From Alphaproteobacteria bacterium (GTDB taxonomy: Bacteria > Pseudomonadota > Alphaproteobacteria > Rhizobiales > BM303): DNA of 64,000 nt. Below, piece after piece: positions 39,897-49,619 of this stretch (position 1 is its first letter; every line of letters starts with the position of its first letter). A program made the position numbers and the translations under genes. The DNA lies in NCBI GenBank assembly GCA_024275895.1, contig JAJRYE010000025.1, positions 16,066 through 80,065 of the forward strand. The letters are read 5' to 3'. The notes under the pieces are model-generated. The model did not search any database and was not told where the DNA came from. It saw only the letters and a program-made list of their open reading frames with translations.

Positions 39897-40880
39897 ATGA
39901 AGTCCTTTTTTCAAAATATAGTATTGGGTATTACCGCGGCCGCCATAGGCCTTGCCGGCAGTGTATCGGCGGCTTTTGCCGGGTTTCCGGAAAAGCCAAT
40001 CACCATACTTGCCTATATGAAACCGGGCGGGGCGGCGGATATTGATTCGCGCAAATTCGCCATCATTGCCGAGCGGCTTACAGGGGCCAAATTCGTGGTC
40101 AAGAACAAAACCGGCGCGGGCGGAATTATCGCTATGAAATATGTGCTTGAGCAGCCCGCCGACGGCTATCTGCTCATGGCGACAACCAAGTCGCAGGTAT
40201 ATAAAATCGTCACCGCGAAAAGCGACATCAATGTCGAGGATTTTGACTGGCTGGCCATGAACCAGCATGACCCGGAGGCCATCATCACCAACAGAGAGCT
40301 GAAGGTGAACACCTGGGCGCAGATTGTTGCCGACGCCAAGGCGAGAGGGGCAAAGGGCAAACGGCAAATCTGGGTCGGACCGGCGGCTGGCGGCCTTGAT
40401 CATGTCATGGCGATGAAGACATGGGCGGCGGCGGGCATTGACCCCAAACATGTCAAATATATCCCCTTCAAAGGCGGCAAGAGGGCGATTATTGAATTGC
40501 TTGGCGGCCGCGGTCTCGTTTATGTCGGCAATCCGCGCGATACGCTGGGGCAGCCCAAGCTGAAAGTCGCGGCGCTTTCGCGCAAATCGCGTCTGGCCAG
40601 TTTTCCCGACGCCCCGACTTTCGGCGAACTGGGGGTCAAAAATCTTGATTCTGAAATCATGTGGCGCGGTTTTGCCATCAAGGCGGGCGTTCCCGGAGAG
40701 GTAACCAAATTCTGGGATGATCTGTTTGCAAAGGTCAGCACCGACCCTGAATGGGTGGCGCATGTCAAGAAATCGAGTATCGATCCGGTTTACCTCAGCC
40801 ATGAGGCGTTTCTCAAGGTTGTAAAAACCGATATGGAAGAGGTGAGGGTCTGGGCGAAAAAAGCAGGGATTCTGAAGTAG
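39897..40880 (+). CDS. tctC: Tripartite tricarboxylate transporter substrate-binding protein (TctC/Bug family)
   Basis: Signal peptide; FPEKPITILAYMKPGGAADIDSRKFAIIAERLTGAKFVVKNKTGAGGIIAMKYV. Confidence 0.9.
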   Translation: MKSFFQNIVLGITAAAIGLAGSVSAAFAGFPEKPITILAYMKPGGAADIDSRKFAIIAERLTGAKFVVKNKTGAGGIIAMKYVLEQPADGYLLMATTKSQVYKIVTAKSDINVEDFDWLAMNQHDPEAIITNRELKVNTWAQIVADAKARGAKGKRQIWVGPAAGGLDHVMAMKTWAAAGIDPKHVKYIPFKGGKRAIIELLGGRGLVYVGNPRDTLGQPKLKVAALSRKSRLASFPDAPTFGELGVKNLDSEIMWRGFAIKAGVPGEVTKFWDDLFAKVSTDPEWVAHVKKSSIDPVYLSHEAFLKVVKTDMEEVRVWAKKAGILK

Positions 40881-40989
40881 CTGCATAGCTGCTTCAGTTG
40901 CGTTTTCGCCCGGCAAGACAGCCGCATTCAGGTGATCGAACCTGAATGCGGGCTGATCCTGCCCGGATGACGAACGGAAGGGAGGCCGG

Positions 40990-41511
40990 ATGAGCGATGA
41001 GTTGAAACCCGCGGATTGGCAGGATGTGGCCGAACCGGCGCCGGAGACTGATCCGGAGCGCTATATCGGCAATCTTTTGCTGCCCGTCGTTGTTCTTGCC
41101 CTGGCGGCTGTCTTTTTTGTCCAGACGCTGGATTTTCCCGATGGCGGCGAGGATGTGGGGCCTGCCGGGGTGCCTTATCTGTGGATTGGTTTTTGCGCCT
41201 TTTTCTGTGTGGTTCTGATTGTTCAGGCTATTTTGCGCAAGCTCCCGCCCGACCCGAAACCGGGCCGGATCGGCTTTGTCATCCTCTTTGCCGGCTGGCT
41301 TGCCGTCTATCTGACGGCGATTGAAAATATCGGATATTACACCAGCACTTTTGTTTTTCTTCTGGTGTCCATGTATGTCCTGACCTACCGGCATTACGCG
41401 ATTATGCTCGGCGTGACCGTCAGCTGGCTTGTCTTCGCCTATATTGTTTTCGCCAAAGTGCTCTATATCCAACTGCCCACGGGGCCGTTGACGCGCATGT
41501 TTCTCGGCTGA
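40990..41511 (+). CDS. tctB: Tripartite tricarboxylate transporter small membrane subunit (TctB)
   Basis: Four TM-helix protein: LLLPVVVLALAAVFFVQTLDFPDGGEDVGPAGVPYLWIGFCAFFCVV. Confidence 0.85.
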   Translation: MSDELKPADWQDVAEPAPETDPERYIGNLLLPVVVLALAAVFFVQTLDFPDGGEDVGPAGVPYLWIGFCAFFCVVLIVQAILRKLPPDPKPGRIGFVILFAGWLAVYLTAIENIGYYTSTFVFLLVSMYVLTYRHYAIMLGVTVSWLVFAYIVFAKVLYIQLPTGPLTRMFLG

Positions 41512-41550
41512 TCCGGGCGCGGGGTTTTGAGGGCGAGTTTTCAGGGGGCT

Positions 41551-41772
41551 TTATTTCTTGTTTTCCTTGATGATGCGCTTGGCGATAAGAAGGCTGTGGG
41601 CGCCGGAGCGGATAGAGTCCTCGACAACGCTTTCCTCGTAATCGTCATCATCGGATTCATCAAGAATTTCGAGCATTCTTTTCAGGTCGGGCGTAATTTT
41701 CTTGATGATTTTGCGGATTTCCTTGGAGGGTAATTCTTTCTTGCTCATGGTCCGTTTCCTTTCCCCGCCCAT
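41551..41772 (-). CDS. Small charged hypothetical protein
   Basis: MSKKELPSKEIRKIIKKITPDLKRMLEILDESDDDDYEESVVEDSIRSGAHSLLIAKRIIKENKK (likely start at internal Met). Confidence 0.5.
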   Translation of the reverse strand: MGGERKRTMSKKELPSKEIRKIIKKITPDLKRMLEILDESDDDDYEESVVEDSIRSGAHSLLIAKRIIKENKK

Positions 41773-41932
41773 TTTACGGGAAGGCTGTTTTTCGTTGTAT
41801 TATAATGTTGGACATATTGACTCATTTGTATAGGGTTAGTTTTCAAAACGTGGCGATATACCGCGCCGCAAGCTGATATGTGCTGCTTTGAGTTGCCGCA
41901 GCACCAAAGAAGCAAAAGCTTCGGGAGGTCAT

Positions 41933-42595
41933 ATGCTACTCAAAAGACGTCCGGCGCTGTTTGGCAAGACCAAGCGGCTCGAAGCGCAGTTTGATGATTT
42001 CATGGACCGGATTATCGAAGCCAGTCTGATTTTTGAGCGCGCCTTCAAGTCTTATCTGCGCGACGGTTTTACTCAGGATTTCTCCGATGCCGTCGAGGAA
42101 GTCAGCCAGCTTGAAACCCGCAATGACGAGCTGAAAAAAGAGATTGAGACGCGGCTTTACGAGCAGACCCTGATTCCGGATTTGCGCGGCGATGTGCTGA
42201 GTTTGATTGAAGGGCTTGATGGTATTATCAATCTGTATCAGTCCAACTGTTTCCGCATCGCCAGTGAAAAGCCGGATATTCCGCCACGCTATCACAAGGA
42301 TTTCAAGGCGCTGGGCAAGACATCGACGCATTGTGTTGATTCGCTGATCATGGCCTCGCGGGCGTTTTTCACCAATATCGAGGCGGTGCGCGATCACAAT
42401 GTAAAGGTGATGTTCTTCGAGACTGAAGCCGACAAGATTTGCACCCGCCTGAAAACAAGAATTTTTGCCTCCGATCTGCCGCTCGAACACAAATTGCATC
42501 TGCGCTATTTCTGCGACCGGGTTGAAGACGCCTCCAACCGGGCCGAGGATGTGGCGGACAATCTGGCTATCTATACCCTGAAACGCTCGGTCTGA
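41933..42595 (+). CDS. DUF47 / PhoU-like (Pit accessory) protein
   Basis: MLLKRRPALFGKTKRLEAQFDDFMDRIIEASLIFERAFKSYL; CDRVEDASNRAEDVADNLAIYTLKRSV; SD GGGAGG upstream. Confidence 0.88.
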   Translation: MLLKRRPALFGKTKRLEAQFDDFMDRIIEASLIFERAFKSYLRDGFTQDFSDAVEEVSQLETRNDELKKEIETRLYEQTLIPDLRGDVLSLIEGLDGIINLYQSNCFRIASEKPDIPPRYHKDFKALGKTSTHCVDSLIMASRAFFTNIEAVRDHNVKVMFFETEADKICTRLKTRIFASDLPLEHKLHLRYFCDRVEDASNRAEDVADNLAIYTLKRSV

Positions 42596-42608
42596 GCGGT
42601 ATTTCAGG

Positions 42609-44093
42609 ATGGATTTTACAGTTCTCATATTTCTTACGAGCGGTTTGTTCCTTGGCTGGTCGCTGGGGGCAAATGATGCGGCGAATGTGTTTGGCACCGC
42701 GGTCGGCACCCGCATGGTGCGCTTCACGACGGCGGCGGTTGTTTGCAGCATTTTTATTGTTCTTGGTTCGGTTCTGAGCGGCGCCGGTGCGGCCCATACC
42801 CTGGGCAAGCTCGGTTCGATCAACGCCCTGGCCGGATCGTTCATGGCGGCTCTGGCGGCAGCGCTGACCGTTTACGCCATGACCAAGCTTGAATTGCCGG
42901 TCTCGACAAGCCAGGCGATTGTCGGCGCGATTATCGGCTGGAATTTGTTCAGCGGTTCGGTAACCGATGTCACGGCGCTGACCAAGATTCTCGCCACCTG
43001 GGTGGCGTGCCCGCTTCTCGCCGCCCTGATTGCGATGCCGATCTATATCGGGGTGCAGCGCTTTCTCGCCAGGGCCAAACTGCATATCCTGCGGCGCGAT
43101 ATCTATACCCGCATCGCGCTTGTTCTGGCGGGCGCTTTTGGCTCCTACTCGCTGGGCGCCAATAATATCGCCAATGTGATGGGGGTGTTTGTTCCCGCCT
43201 CGCCCTTTACCGATTTTACCGTGGCGGACGCGTTCACAATTACTGGCATTCAGCAGCTTTTTCTCCTTGGCGCCCTGGCAATTGCGGTCGGCGTGTTTAC
43301 CTATTCAAAACGGGTTATGCTCACGGTCGGGGGCGGGCTTATGCCGCTCTCGCCGATCGCCGCCTGGGTGGTGGTGATTTCCCACTCCATCGTTCTGACC
43401 CTGTTTGCCTCTGAAGGGCTTGAGCATTTTCTCGCCAGTAACGGCCTGCCCACCATCCCGCTGGTTCCAGTATCGAGCTCTCAGGCGGTGGTCGGTGCGG
43501 TAATCGGGATCGGGTTGCTGAAAGGCGGGCGCAATATCAAGTGGCGGGTTCTGGGCAATATTTCCATGGGCTGGGTCACGACGCCGGTGATTTCGGCGAT
43601 TCTTTGCTTTTTCTCGCTGTTTTTCCTGCAAAATGTGTTTAACCAGAAGGTTTATACTGAAGTTCATTACGCGCTCTCGCCCAAGGTGATGAATCATCTA
43701 GTGGAACGCTCGTTTCCGGTGGAAGATTTAAGCTCTCTCAGGAACAGGGATTTCACCTCCGCCCGTGCCTTCCTCAAGGCGATCGGCGAGCGGACCTATC
43801 TGACCGGGTATCAGCAAAGGAAAATTCTTGAATTTGCCGAGGTTGCCAAACTCTATGTTGATCCGAAAAAAGTGCAGCAGCTCAAGGCGGACTGGTTGAG
43901 CCAGGGGCAGCTTTTGGCCCTGCGCAAGCTGGAAGGGCGCCGCTTCGGCTTCAAATGGGCCCTGGCCGATGCGCTTGAGAAATTGAGTGTTGATTGGCGC
44001 CAGCGCCCTGATAAGATCGAAAACAAGACCTATAACAAACAGATCAAGGCCAAGCTGGGTTACCTCTACCGATTATTTTCCCTCGAGGAGTAA
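42609..44093 (+). CDS. Inorganic phosphate transporter, PiT family (second copy)
   Basis: FLGWSLGANDAANVFGTAVGTRMVRF; SLGANNIANVMGVFVPASPF; 494 aa. Confidence 0.93.
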   Translation: MDFTVLIFLTSGLFLGWSLGANDAANVFGTAVGTRMVRFTTAAVVCSIFIVLGSVLSGAGAAHTLGKLGSINALAGSFMAALAAALTVYAMTKLELPVSTSQAIVGAIIGWNLFSGSVTDVTALTKILATWVACPLLAALIAMPIYIGVQRFLARAKLHILRRDIYTRIALVLAGAFGSYSLGANNIANVMGVFVPASPFTDFTVADAFTITGIQQLFLLGALAIAVGVFTYSKRVMLTVGGGLMPLSPIAAWVVVISHSIVLTLFASEGLEHFLASNGLPTIPLVPVSSSQAVVGAVIGIGLLKGGRNIKWRVLGNISMGWVTTPVISAILCFFSLFFLQNVFNQKVYTEVHYALSPKVMNHLVERSFPVEDLSSLRNRDFTSARAFLKAIGERTYLTGYQQRKILEFAEVAKLYVDPKKVQQLKADWLSQGQLLALRKLEGRRFGFKWALADALEKLSVDWRQRPDKIENKTYNKQIKAKLGYLYRLFSLEE

Positions 44094-44121
44094 GTATCTG
44101 CCGTAAGGGGCGTTTGCGAAA

Positions 44122-45615
44122 ATGGAAGTACTCGACAGTCTGATTTTTGGCTTCAGCACATTGCTTGGATGGAAGCCGATTCTGGTCATTATTGCCGGGG
44201 TGATTGTCGGGATCATGGTGGGGGCGATGCCGGGGCTCTCGCCCTCGACCGGGGTGGCGCTTCTGGTGCCGTTCAGCTATACGATGTCGCCGGCGCTTGC
44301 GGTTATCCTGCTGGTTTCGATCTATATCTCATCCAATTACGGCGGCTCGATTACCGCTGTACTGATCAATACTCCGGGCACACCCGCCGCGGCGGCAACT
44401 GCCCTGGACGGTTTCCCCATGACCGTGCAGGGCAAGGCGGGCAAGGGGCTGGGCATGTCGCTGATCGCCTCGACACTGGGAGGTATATTCGGCACCATAA
44501 TCCTGATCGCCTTTGCCATCCCGCTCGCCCGGCTGGCGATCGGGTTTCATCCGGCGGATTATTTCGCCCTTGCCATTTTCGGCCTGACCACCGTCGGCTC
44601 GCTCGGCGGCGGCAATGTCGCCAAGGCCATGGTCGCGGTTTTGTTCGGCCTGATGGTCAATACGGTGGGGCTTGATCCCATATCGGGCGTCTCGCGTTTT
44701 ACCTTCGGAATTGATGCGCTTTATGACGGCTTCAGTCTGATCCCGGCCCTGATTGGCCTGTTTGCCCTTTCCGTTGTTTTTACCGCTTTCGAGAAAGGCA
44801 AGCTGAGCAAGCGTCTGGTGGATACGCTTGGTGGCAGTTTCCCGACTTTTGCCGAAACCTGGAAAGTCAAAATGACGATCGCGCGCTCGTCAGTTCTGGG
44901 CACGGTTATCGGTATTTTCCCCGGCGCGGGGGCAACGATCGCCTCTTTCATCAGCTATAATATCGCCCAGCGCAGCAGCAAAAAACCCGAAACCTTCGGC
45001 AAGGGTGCCATGGACGGGGTGGCGGCATCGGAGGCGGCCAATTCAAGCTCTGTCGGCGGTGCGCTGATCCCGCTGCTGGCGCTGGGAATTCCGGGCAGCG
45101 CCACCGATGCGGTCCTGATCGGGGCGCTGCAGTTGCACGATATTACCCCCGGCCCGCTGCTTTTCGAGACCCATCCGGAGATTGTTTACGGCATTTTCGC
45201 CTCTCTCATCGTTGCCAACGCCATGATGCTGTTCCTCGGCCTGTTCGGGGTGCGGTTCTTCGCCAAGGTTGTCGAGGTTCCCCCGGCCATTTTATATCCG
45301 ATGATCCTGGCGATCTCGCTGATCGGCAGTTATGCGGTGCGCTCATCCTTCTTTGATGTCGGTGCCTGTTTCGCCTTTGGCATTGTTGGCTGGATATTCA
45401 AACGCTATGGTTATCCGGTGGCGCCGATTGTGCTGGGCATTGTTCTGGGCTCGCTGCTGGAGGAAAACTTCCGCCGCGCCGTCATGATGGATGGGCCGCT
45501 GGTGTTTTTCACCCAGCCGCTCTCCGCCGTCATGCTCGGTGTGGCCGCCCTGTTGTTCGTATGGCCGATGTATAAAAGCTTCAAGGCCCGCCGCAAGGAC
45601 GGAGCGCAGCCGTAA
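44122..45615 (+). CDS. tctA: Tripartite tricarboxylate transporter large permease (TctA)
   Basis: GAMPGLSPSTGVALLVPFSYTMSPALAVILLVSIYISSNYGGSITAVLINTPGTPAAAATALDGFPM. Confidence 0.95.
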   Translation: MEVLDSLIFGFSTLLGWKPILVIIAGVIVGIMVGAMPGLSPSTGVALLVPFSYTMSPALAVILLVSIYISSNYGGSITAVLINTPGTPAAAATALDGFPMTVQGKAGKGLGMSLIASTLGGIFGTIILIAFAIPLARLAIGFHPADYFALAIFGLTTVGSLGGGNVAKAMVAVLFGLMVNTVGLDPISGVSRFTFGIDALYDGFSLIPALIGLFALSVVFTAFEKGKLSKRLVDTLGGSFPTFAETWKVKMTIARSSVLGTVIGIFPGAGATIASFISYNIAQRSSKKPETFGKGAMDGVAASEAANSSSVGGALIPLLALGIPGSATDAVLIGALQLHDITPGPLLFETHPEIVYGIFASLIVANAMMLFLGLFGVRFFAKVVEVPPAILYPMILAISLIGSYAVRSSFFDVGACFAFGIVGWIFKRYGYPVAPIVLGIVLGSLLEENFRRAVMMDGPLVFFTQPLSAVMLGVAALLFVWPMYKSFKARRKDGAQP

Positions 45616-45655
45616 AGGACGGGCGCTCACGCCTTGAAGTGGAGCGGGCGGCGTC

Positions 45656-46120
45656 TCACCATTGCGTATAGGGATGGGCGATCAGATTGGAGTTGAAATA
45701 GCGTGGATCATCGGCAATTTCCTTGCCGATCCAGTCGGGTTTGTCGAAGGTCTGATCCTCGCTTTCAAGCTCTACCTCGGCAACAATCAGACCTTTATTG
45801 ACGCCGCCAAATTCGTCGATTTCCCAGATCAGGCCCGCATGGGCGATCTTGTAGCGGTTTTTCTCGATAATTGGCTGCTCGCACAGATCATCCAGCATCT
45901 CACTGGCGTCAGCGGCGGGGATCTCATATTCATATTCAACCCGCGTGGCGCCGGTGGTGAGGCCCTTGACGGTCAAATAGCCCCTGTCATCAATTGTGCG
46001 TACCCGCACCGTGCGTTCCTTGACTGTTGAAAGATAGCCCTGACGATAGGCGGTGCCCTTTGCCAGTTGCCGCCAGGCCTGGCCGCTGACGAGAAATTTA
46101 CGTTCGATTTCCTTGGCCAT
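45656..46120 (-). CDS. CYTH domain protein (triphosphate tunnel metalloenzyme)
   Basis: MAKEIERKFLVSGQAWRQLAKGTAYRQGYLSTVKERTVRVRTIDDRGYLTVKG: EIERKF signature. Confidence 0.93.
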   Translation of the reverse strand: MAKEIERKFLVSGQAWRQLAKGTAYRQGYLSTVKERTVRVRTIDDRGYLTVKGLTTGATRVEYEYEIPAADASEMLDDLCEQPIIEKNRYKIAHAGLIWEIDEFGGVNKGLIVAEVELESEDQTFDKPDWIGKEIADDPRYFNSNLIAHPYTQW

Positions 46121-46179
46121 TGTTTAATTCCTCAAGCTTCAAATGCAGCCGCAACGTCATGATTTCATATTGTACCGGC

Positions 46180-46782
46180 TTAATCAGGGAGCGCTTCCAT
46201 GCCGATGACGCGTTTGATGGCGCGCAGATAATTGACGTTTTCATATTCATCCAGACCCAGCATTTCCTTCGCCCTGAGTATGGCGGGGATATCGACCGAT
46301 TCCACCGCTACGGTCTGAAGTCCGGCGCCGTTGATCTCGATCTCGGCATGCTCGGCAATGCATTCATTGACGCTAAAGGCAAAGCGGCGCTTGAAGACGC
46401 GCACCGCCGAGAGCTGCTGCTGGGGGGTGATTACTTCGTCGAGATACTGCCGCAAGGTGTAGCTCTCGCGCTCCAGGGGCGGCATTTCAACGCCAAAGGC
46501 GGGAAAGACATCCGCCTCAAGCCGGGAGGCTTGCATGGGGAACTCGCCCTTCATGCGCGGGTTCCATTGTTCAAGCCCCTCGCGCTTTGTGATGAAGACC
46601 TTGATATCCATGAGTTTATCACGGATTTTGGTGTTGTTTTCATTGTTTTGCGCCGAAACAATATAGATTTCATGGCTCTCGCGTATTCCCGCGCAGGCGG
46701 AGAGCCGCCGCATCTTCTCCTCGACCATGCCGAAGTTTTTTGCCCAGGTGCGGAATTCAAAACGGGGTTTTATTTCACTCAT
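46180..46782 (-). CDS. Possible divergent CYTH/TTM-like protein (hypothetical)
   Basis: MSEIKPRFEFRTWAKNF...KVFITKREGLEQWNPRMKGEFPM...RRFAFSVNECIAEHAEIEINGAGLQTVAVESVDIPAIL; basic/acidic alternating strands like a TTM barrel; SD CAGGAG. Confidence 0.5.
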   Translation of the reverse strand: MSEIKPRFEFRTWAKNFGMVEEKMRRLSACAGIRESHEIYIVSAQNNENNTKIRDKLMDIKVFITKREGLEQWNPRMKGEFPMQASRLEADVFPAFGVEMPPLERESYTLRQYLDEVITPQQQLSAVRVFKRRFAFSVNECIAEHAEIEINGAGLQTVAVESVDIPAILRAKEMLGLDEYENVNYLRAIKRVIGMEALPD

Positions 46783-47106
46783 GATTGTAACTCCTGAAAA
46801 GGATGCGTGCGGCAAAGCTTTAACCGGTCCGTTCAGTCCCTTCATCCTAGAAGGGAATGGCCATCAAGTCCACAGGCCCCGGACCTTAATCCAAAAAAAT
46901 TAAAATTATCAAATAGATGGCGCAATCCTGATTCGTTATTCCTGTCCTCGTAGAAATGAAGGCCGAAAATTGTGGAAATGCATGATTGTTTTCATGTGAC
47001 CGGCGCTGGTTTTGGGGGCTTGCGCACTGGACTAAAGGCGGCGGGATTGATAGTTGTTATTATCAGCATTGCGCTATGTCTGAGGCAGATGACGGAGGCG
47101 GATATC

Positions 47107-47589
47107 ATGGGCACTACCGGCAAGGAACAGCCTGTTCTGGTCGCGGTGGATTTCTCGCCCGATTCAGAAGCGGCCCTTTTATGGGCCTGTGATTATGCGA
47201 GGCTGGCGGGCGCGCCCCTCGCCGTGCTGCATGTGGTTCATGATCCGGCGGATGCGCCGGGATTTTATCACCGGGGCGAGTTTGACTGGTCACGTCCGAT
47301 GGCGGATATGGCGGCGCAGCTCTTTGACACTTTTCTTGCAGATATGAAAGCGCGGCATTCGGATGTGGCCGCTTTGGCGGATTTGCGCCGGATCCAGGTC
47401 AAGGGCCTGCCTGCCAGCCGCATTGTCGAGGTTGCCGAGAAGGAAGAGGCAAGGCTGATTGTCACGGGCAGCCGGGGGCGGACGGGGTTGCCCCATATCC
47501 TGCTCGGTTCGGTGGCTGAACGGGTGGTGCAGACCTCTCGCAAGCCGGTCACGGTGGTCAAGGCCGCTGCGCAAAGGGAGACATCGTGA
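47107..47589 (+). CDS. Universal stress protein family
   Basis: PVLVAVDFSPDSEAALLWACDYARLAGAPLAVLHVVHDP...RLIVTGSRGRTGLPHILLGSVAERVVQTSRKPVTVVK. Confidence 0.93.
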   Translation: MGTTGKEQPVLVAVDFSPDSEAALLWACDYARLAGAPLAVLHVVHDPADAPGFYHRGEFDWSRPMADMAAQLFDTFLADMKARHSDVAALADLRRIQVKGLPASRIVEVAEKEEARLIVTGSRGRTGLPHILLGSVAERVVQTSRKPVTVVKAAAQRETS

Positions 47590-49277
47590 ACAACCCCTTC
47601 GCGGACACGCAATTGTGGTTCGGGCTGTTTGGCGGTCTGGCGCTTTTCCTGTTCGGCATGGATATCATGACGCGCTCTTTAAAGCGCGCTGCGGGCGAGT
47701 ATTTGAAGTCATTGCTGGCGCGCCTGACCCGCAACCGCTTTGTTGCCGCGGCTATGGGGGCGTTTGTCACCTCCATCATCCAGTCTTCATCCGTCACCAC
47801 GGTCATTCTGGTCGGGTTTATCTCGGCCGGTCTGCTGTCCATGGGACAAAGCGTTGCGGTGATCATGGGGGCCAATATCGGCACCACGATCACGGCGCAG
47901 ATTCTGGCCTTCAAGGTTACGACGCTGGCCCTGCCGATCATTACCATCGGTTTTCTGGTGTCTTTTATCGCCAAACGCGACGAGTGGCGGCAATACGGCC
48001 TCATGGTGCTGGGGCTGGGGCTGGTGTTTTACGGTATGTCGGTGATGAGCGGCGCGGTGAAGCCGCTGCGCTCCTATGAGCCGTTCATTGCCTTCATGAC
48101 CACGCTTGACCATCCGCTTCTGGCGGCGCTTGCAGGAGCTGCCTTTACCGCCATTATCCAATCCTCCTCGGCGACCACCGGGATTTTGATTGTCATGGCG
48201 GGGCAGGGGCTGATCGGTCTGGAGCCGGCCATCGCCATTGCCCTTGGCGCCAATATCGGCACCTGCATCACCGCCGGGCTGGCCTCTATCGGCAAGCCGC
48301 GCGAGGCGGTGCGGGCAGCGGTGGTGCACACCTTGTTCAATGTGGCCGGGGTTTTGTTGTGGATTGGCTTTGTTCCTCAGCTGGCAGAGCTTGCCCGGGC
48401 GATATCCCCGGCGCATGAGGCTCTGACGGGAATGGAGCGTCTGGCCGCCGATGCGCCGCGCCAGATCGCCAATGTTCACACCTTCTTTAACGTTATCAAC
48501 ACCTTTGTCTTTATCGGATTTACCACCCAGATTGCCCGTTTTGTCGAATGGCTGATCCCGGACCGGCCCTTGAGCAAGGAAGAGGCGCTGGCGCCGCTAT
48601 ATCTTGATGAAGTGCTTCTCATGACGCCCTCGATCGCGCTTGCCGCCACCCGGCGCGAGATTGTGCGTCTGGGCGAGTGGGTGCGCGATATGCTCAATGA
48701 CGTGCTGCCGGCGGTGATCTCAAGAAAACGCAGTGTTCTTGAGACCATTGCCAGAAAAGACAAGGCGGTGGACAATCTGCACCGCGAGATTGTCGGCTAT
48801 CTTGCAAAGATCAGCACGGGGGATCTTTCTGCCGCCGAAACCGATGAGTTAATGGAACTGATCGAGATTGCCAATGATCTGGAATATGTTGCCGATCGCA
48901 CGGCGGCCGATATTGTCACCTCGGCGCGCAAATCTCTTTCTGAAGGCGTTGTCATCAGCGAGAAAACGGCGGTGATCATCTCGAAATTTCATGCTGAAAT
49001 CGTCAAGGCGCTGACCCGAACCTTGCAGGCGGTCGCCGGGCGTGATCACGAACTGGCGTCGAAAGTGCGCTCCAAAAAGAAATATGTCGCCAGCATGAAA
49101 CGCCGAATCGCCACCCATGAGGTCAAGCGCCTGACGGCGGATGCGCCCAACCGGCTGGTGACCTATGCGCGCGAGATCGAGACGGTAGAGCTTCTTGACG
49201 GAATTTTCAAAATCATCCGCCGCATCGCCCGGACGCAAGAACAAAAAACCGATACACCGGAGCCTGAAGAGGCCTGA
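47586..49277 (+). CDS. Na/Pi cotransporter family protein with PhoU-like C-terminus (intact copy)
   Basis: LFLFGMDIMTRSLKRAAGEYLKSLLARLTRNRFVAAAMGAFVTSIIQSSSVTTVILVGFISAG; AGAAFTAIIQSSSATTGILIVMA; 563 aa. Confidence 0.93.
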   Translation: MNNPFADTQLWFGLFGGLALFLFGMDIMTRSLKRAAGEYLKSLLARLTRNRFVAAAMGAFVTSIIQSSSVTTVILVGFISAGLLSMGQSVAVIMGANIGTTITAQILAFKVTTLALPIITIGFLVSFIAKRDEWRQYGLMVLGLGLVFYGMSVMSGAVKPLRSYEPFIAFMTTLDHPLLAALAGAAFTAIIQSSSATTGILIVMAGQGLIGLEPAIAIALGANIGTCITAGLASIGKPREAVRAAVVHTLFNVAGVLLWIGFVPQLAELARAISPAHEALTGMERLAADAPRQIANVHTFFNVINTFVFIGFTTQIARFVEWLIPDRPLSKEEALAPLYLDEVLLMTPSIALAATRREIVRLGEWVRDMLNDVLPAVISRKRSVLETIARKDKAVDNLHREIVGYLAKISTGDLSAAETDELMELIEIANDLEYVADRTAADIVTSARKSLSEGVVISEKTAVIISKFHAEIVKALTRTLQAVAGRDHELASKVRSKKKYVASMKRRIATHEVKRLTADAPNRLVTYAREIETVELLDGIFKIIRRIARTQEQKTDTPEPEEA

Positions 49278-49297
49278 CCTGAAAGGTCGACTTCAGA

Positions 49298-49540
49298 TCA
49301 GCGGTTCAGGATGCGGGATTGCTCTTCATATTCGCGCTTGTCGATCTCACCGCGGGCAAAGCGTGTTTTCAAGGTGTCGAGCGGGGAATTTCCCGCCGCT
49401 TTGGGTGCGGTAATCATGCGGAACAGCATCACGATACAGGCGATCACCAGCCCGGCCACGGCAAGCATCACCAGCGGCCCGGCAAACATCCCGCCCCAGT
49501 TCATAAAACCATCCATCTCCATCACGCCACCATTCATCAT
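49298..49540 (-). CDS. SHOCT domain-containing small membrane protein
   Basis: One TM helix then SPLDTLKTRFARGEIDKREYEEQSRILNR. Confidence 0.88.
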   Translation of the reverse strand: MMNGGVMEMDGFMNWGGMFAGPLVMLAVAGLVIACIVMLFRMITAPKAAGNSPLDTLKTRFARGEIDKREYEEQSRILNR

Positions 49541-49619
49541 CTGATTTCTCCTTCAATCTGAGTGTCTGTCAGGTATATAATGTTTCCAGTTGCTGGAAGC
49601 TCAAGGGGGTGGCGGATGT

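Noticed and set aside
39710-39898. 62-aa minus ORF upstream of tctC
   Set aside because: Covers the tctC leader and SD; no protein features. The GTTTTGAT-TCT-ATCAAAAC hairpin at 39663-39681 is probably just an intergenic stem.
46120-46797. 225-aa plus-strand ORF opposite the CYTH-like gene
   Set aside because: Minus strand has a good SD and coherent protein; plus ORF looks like shadow coding.
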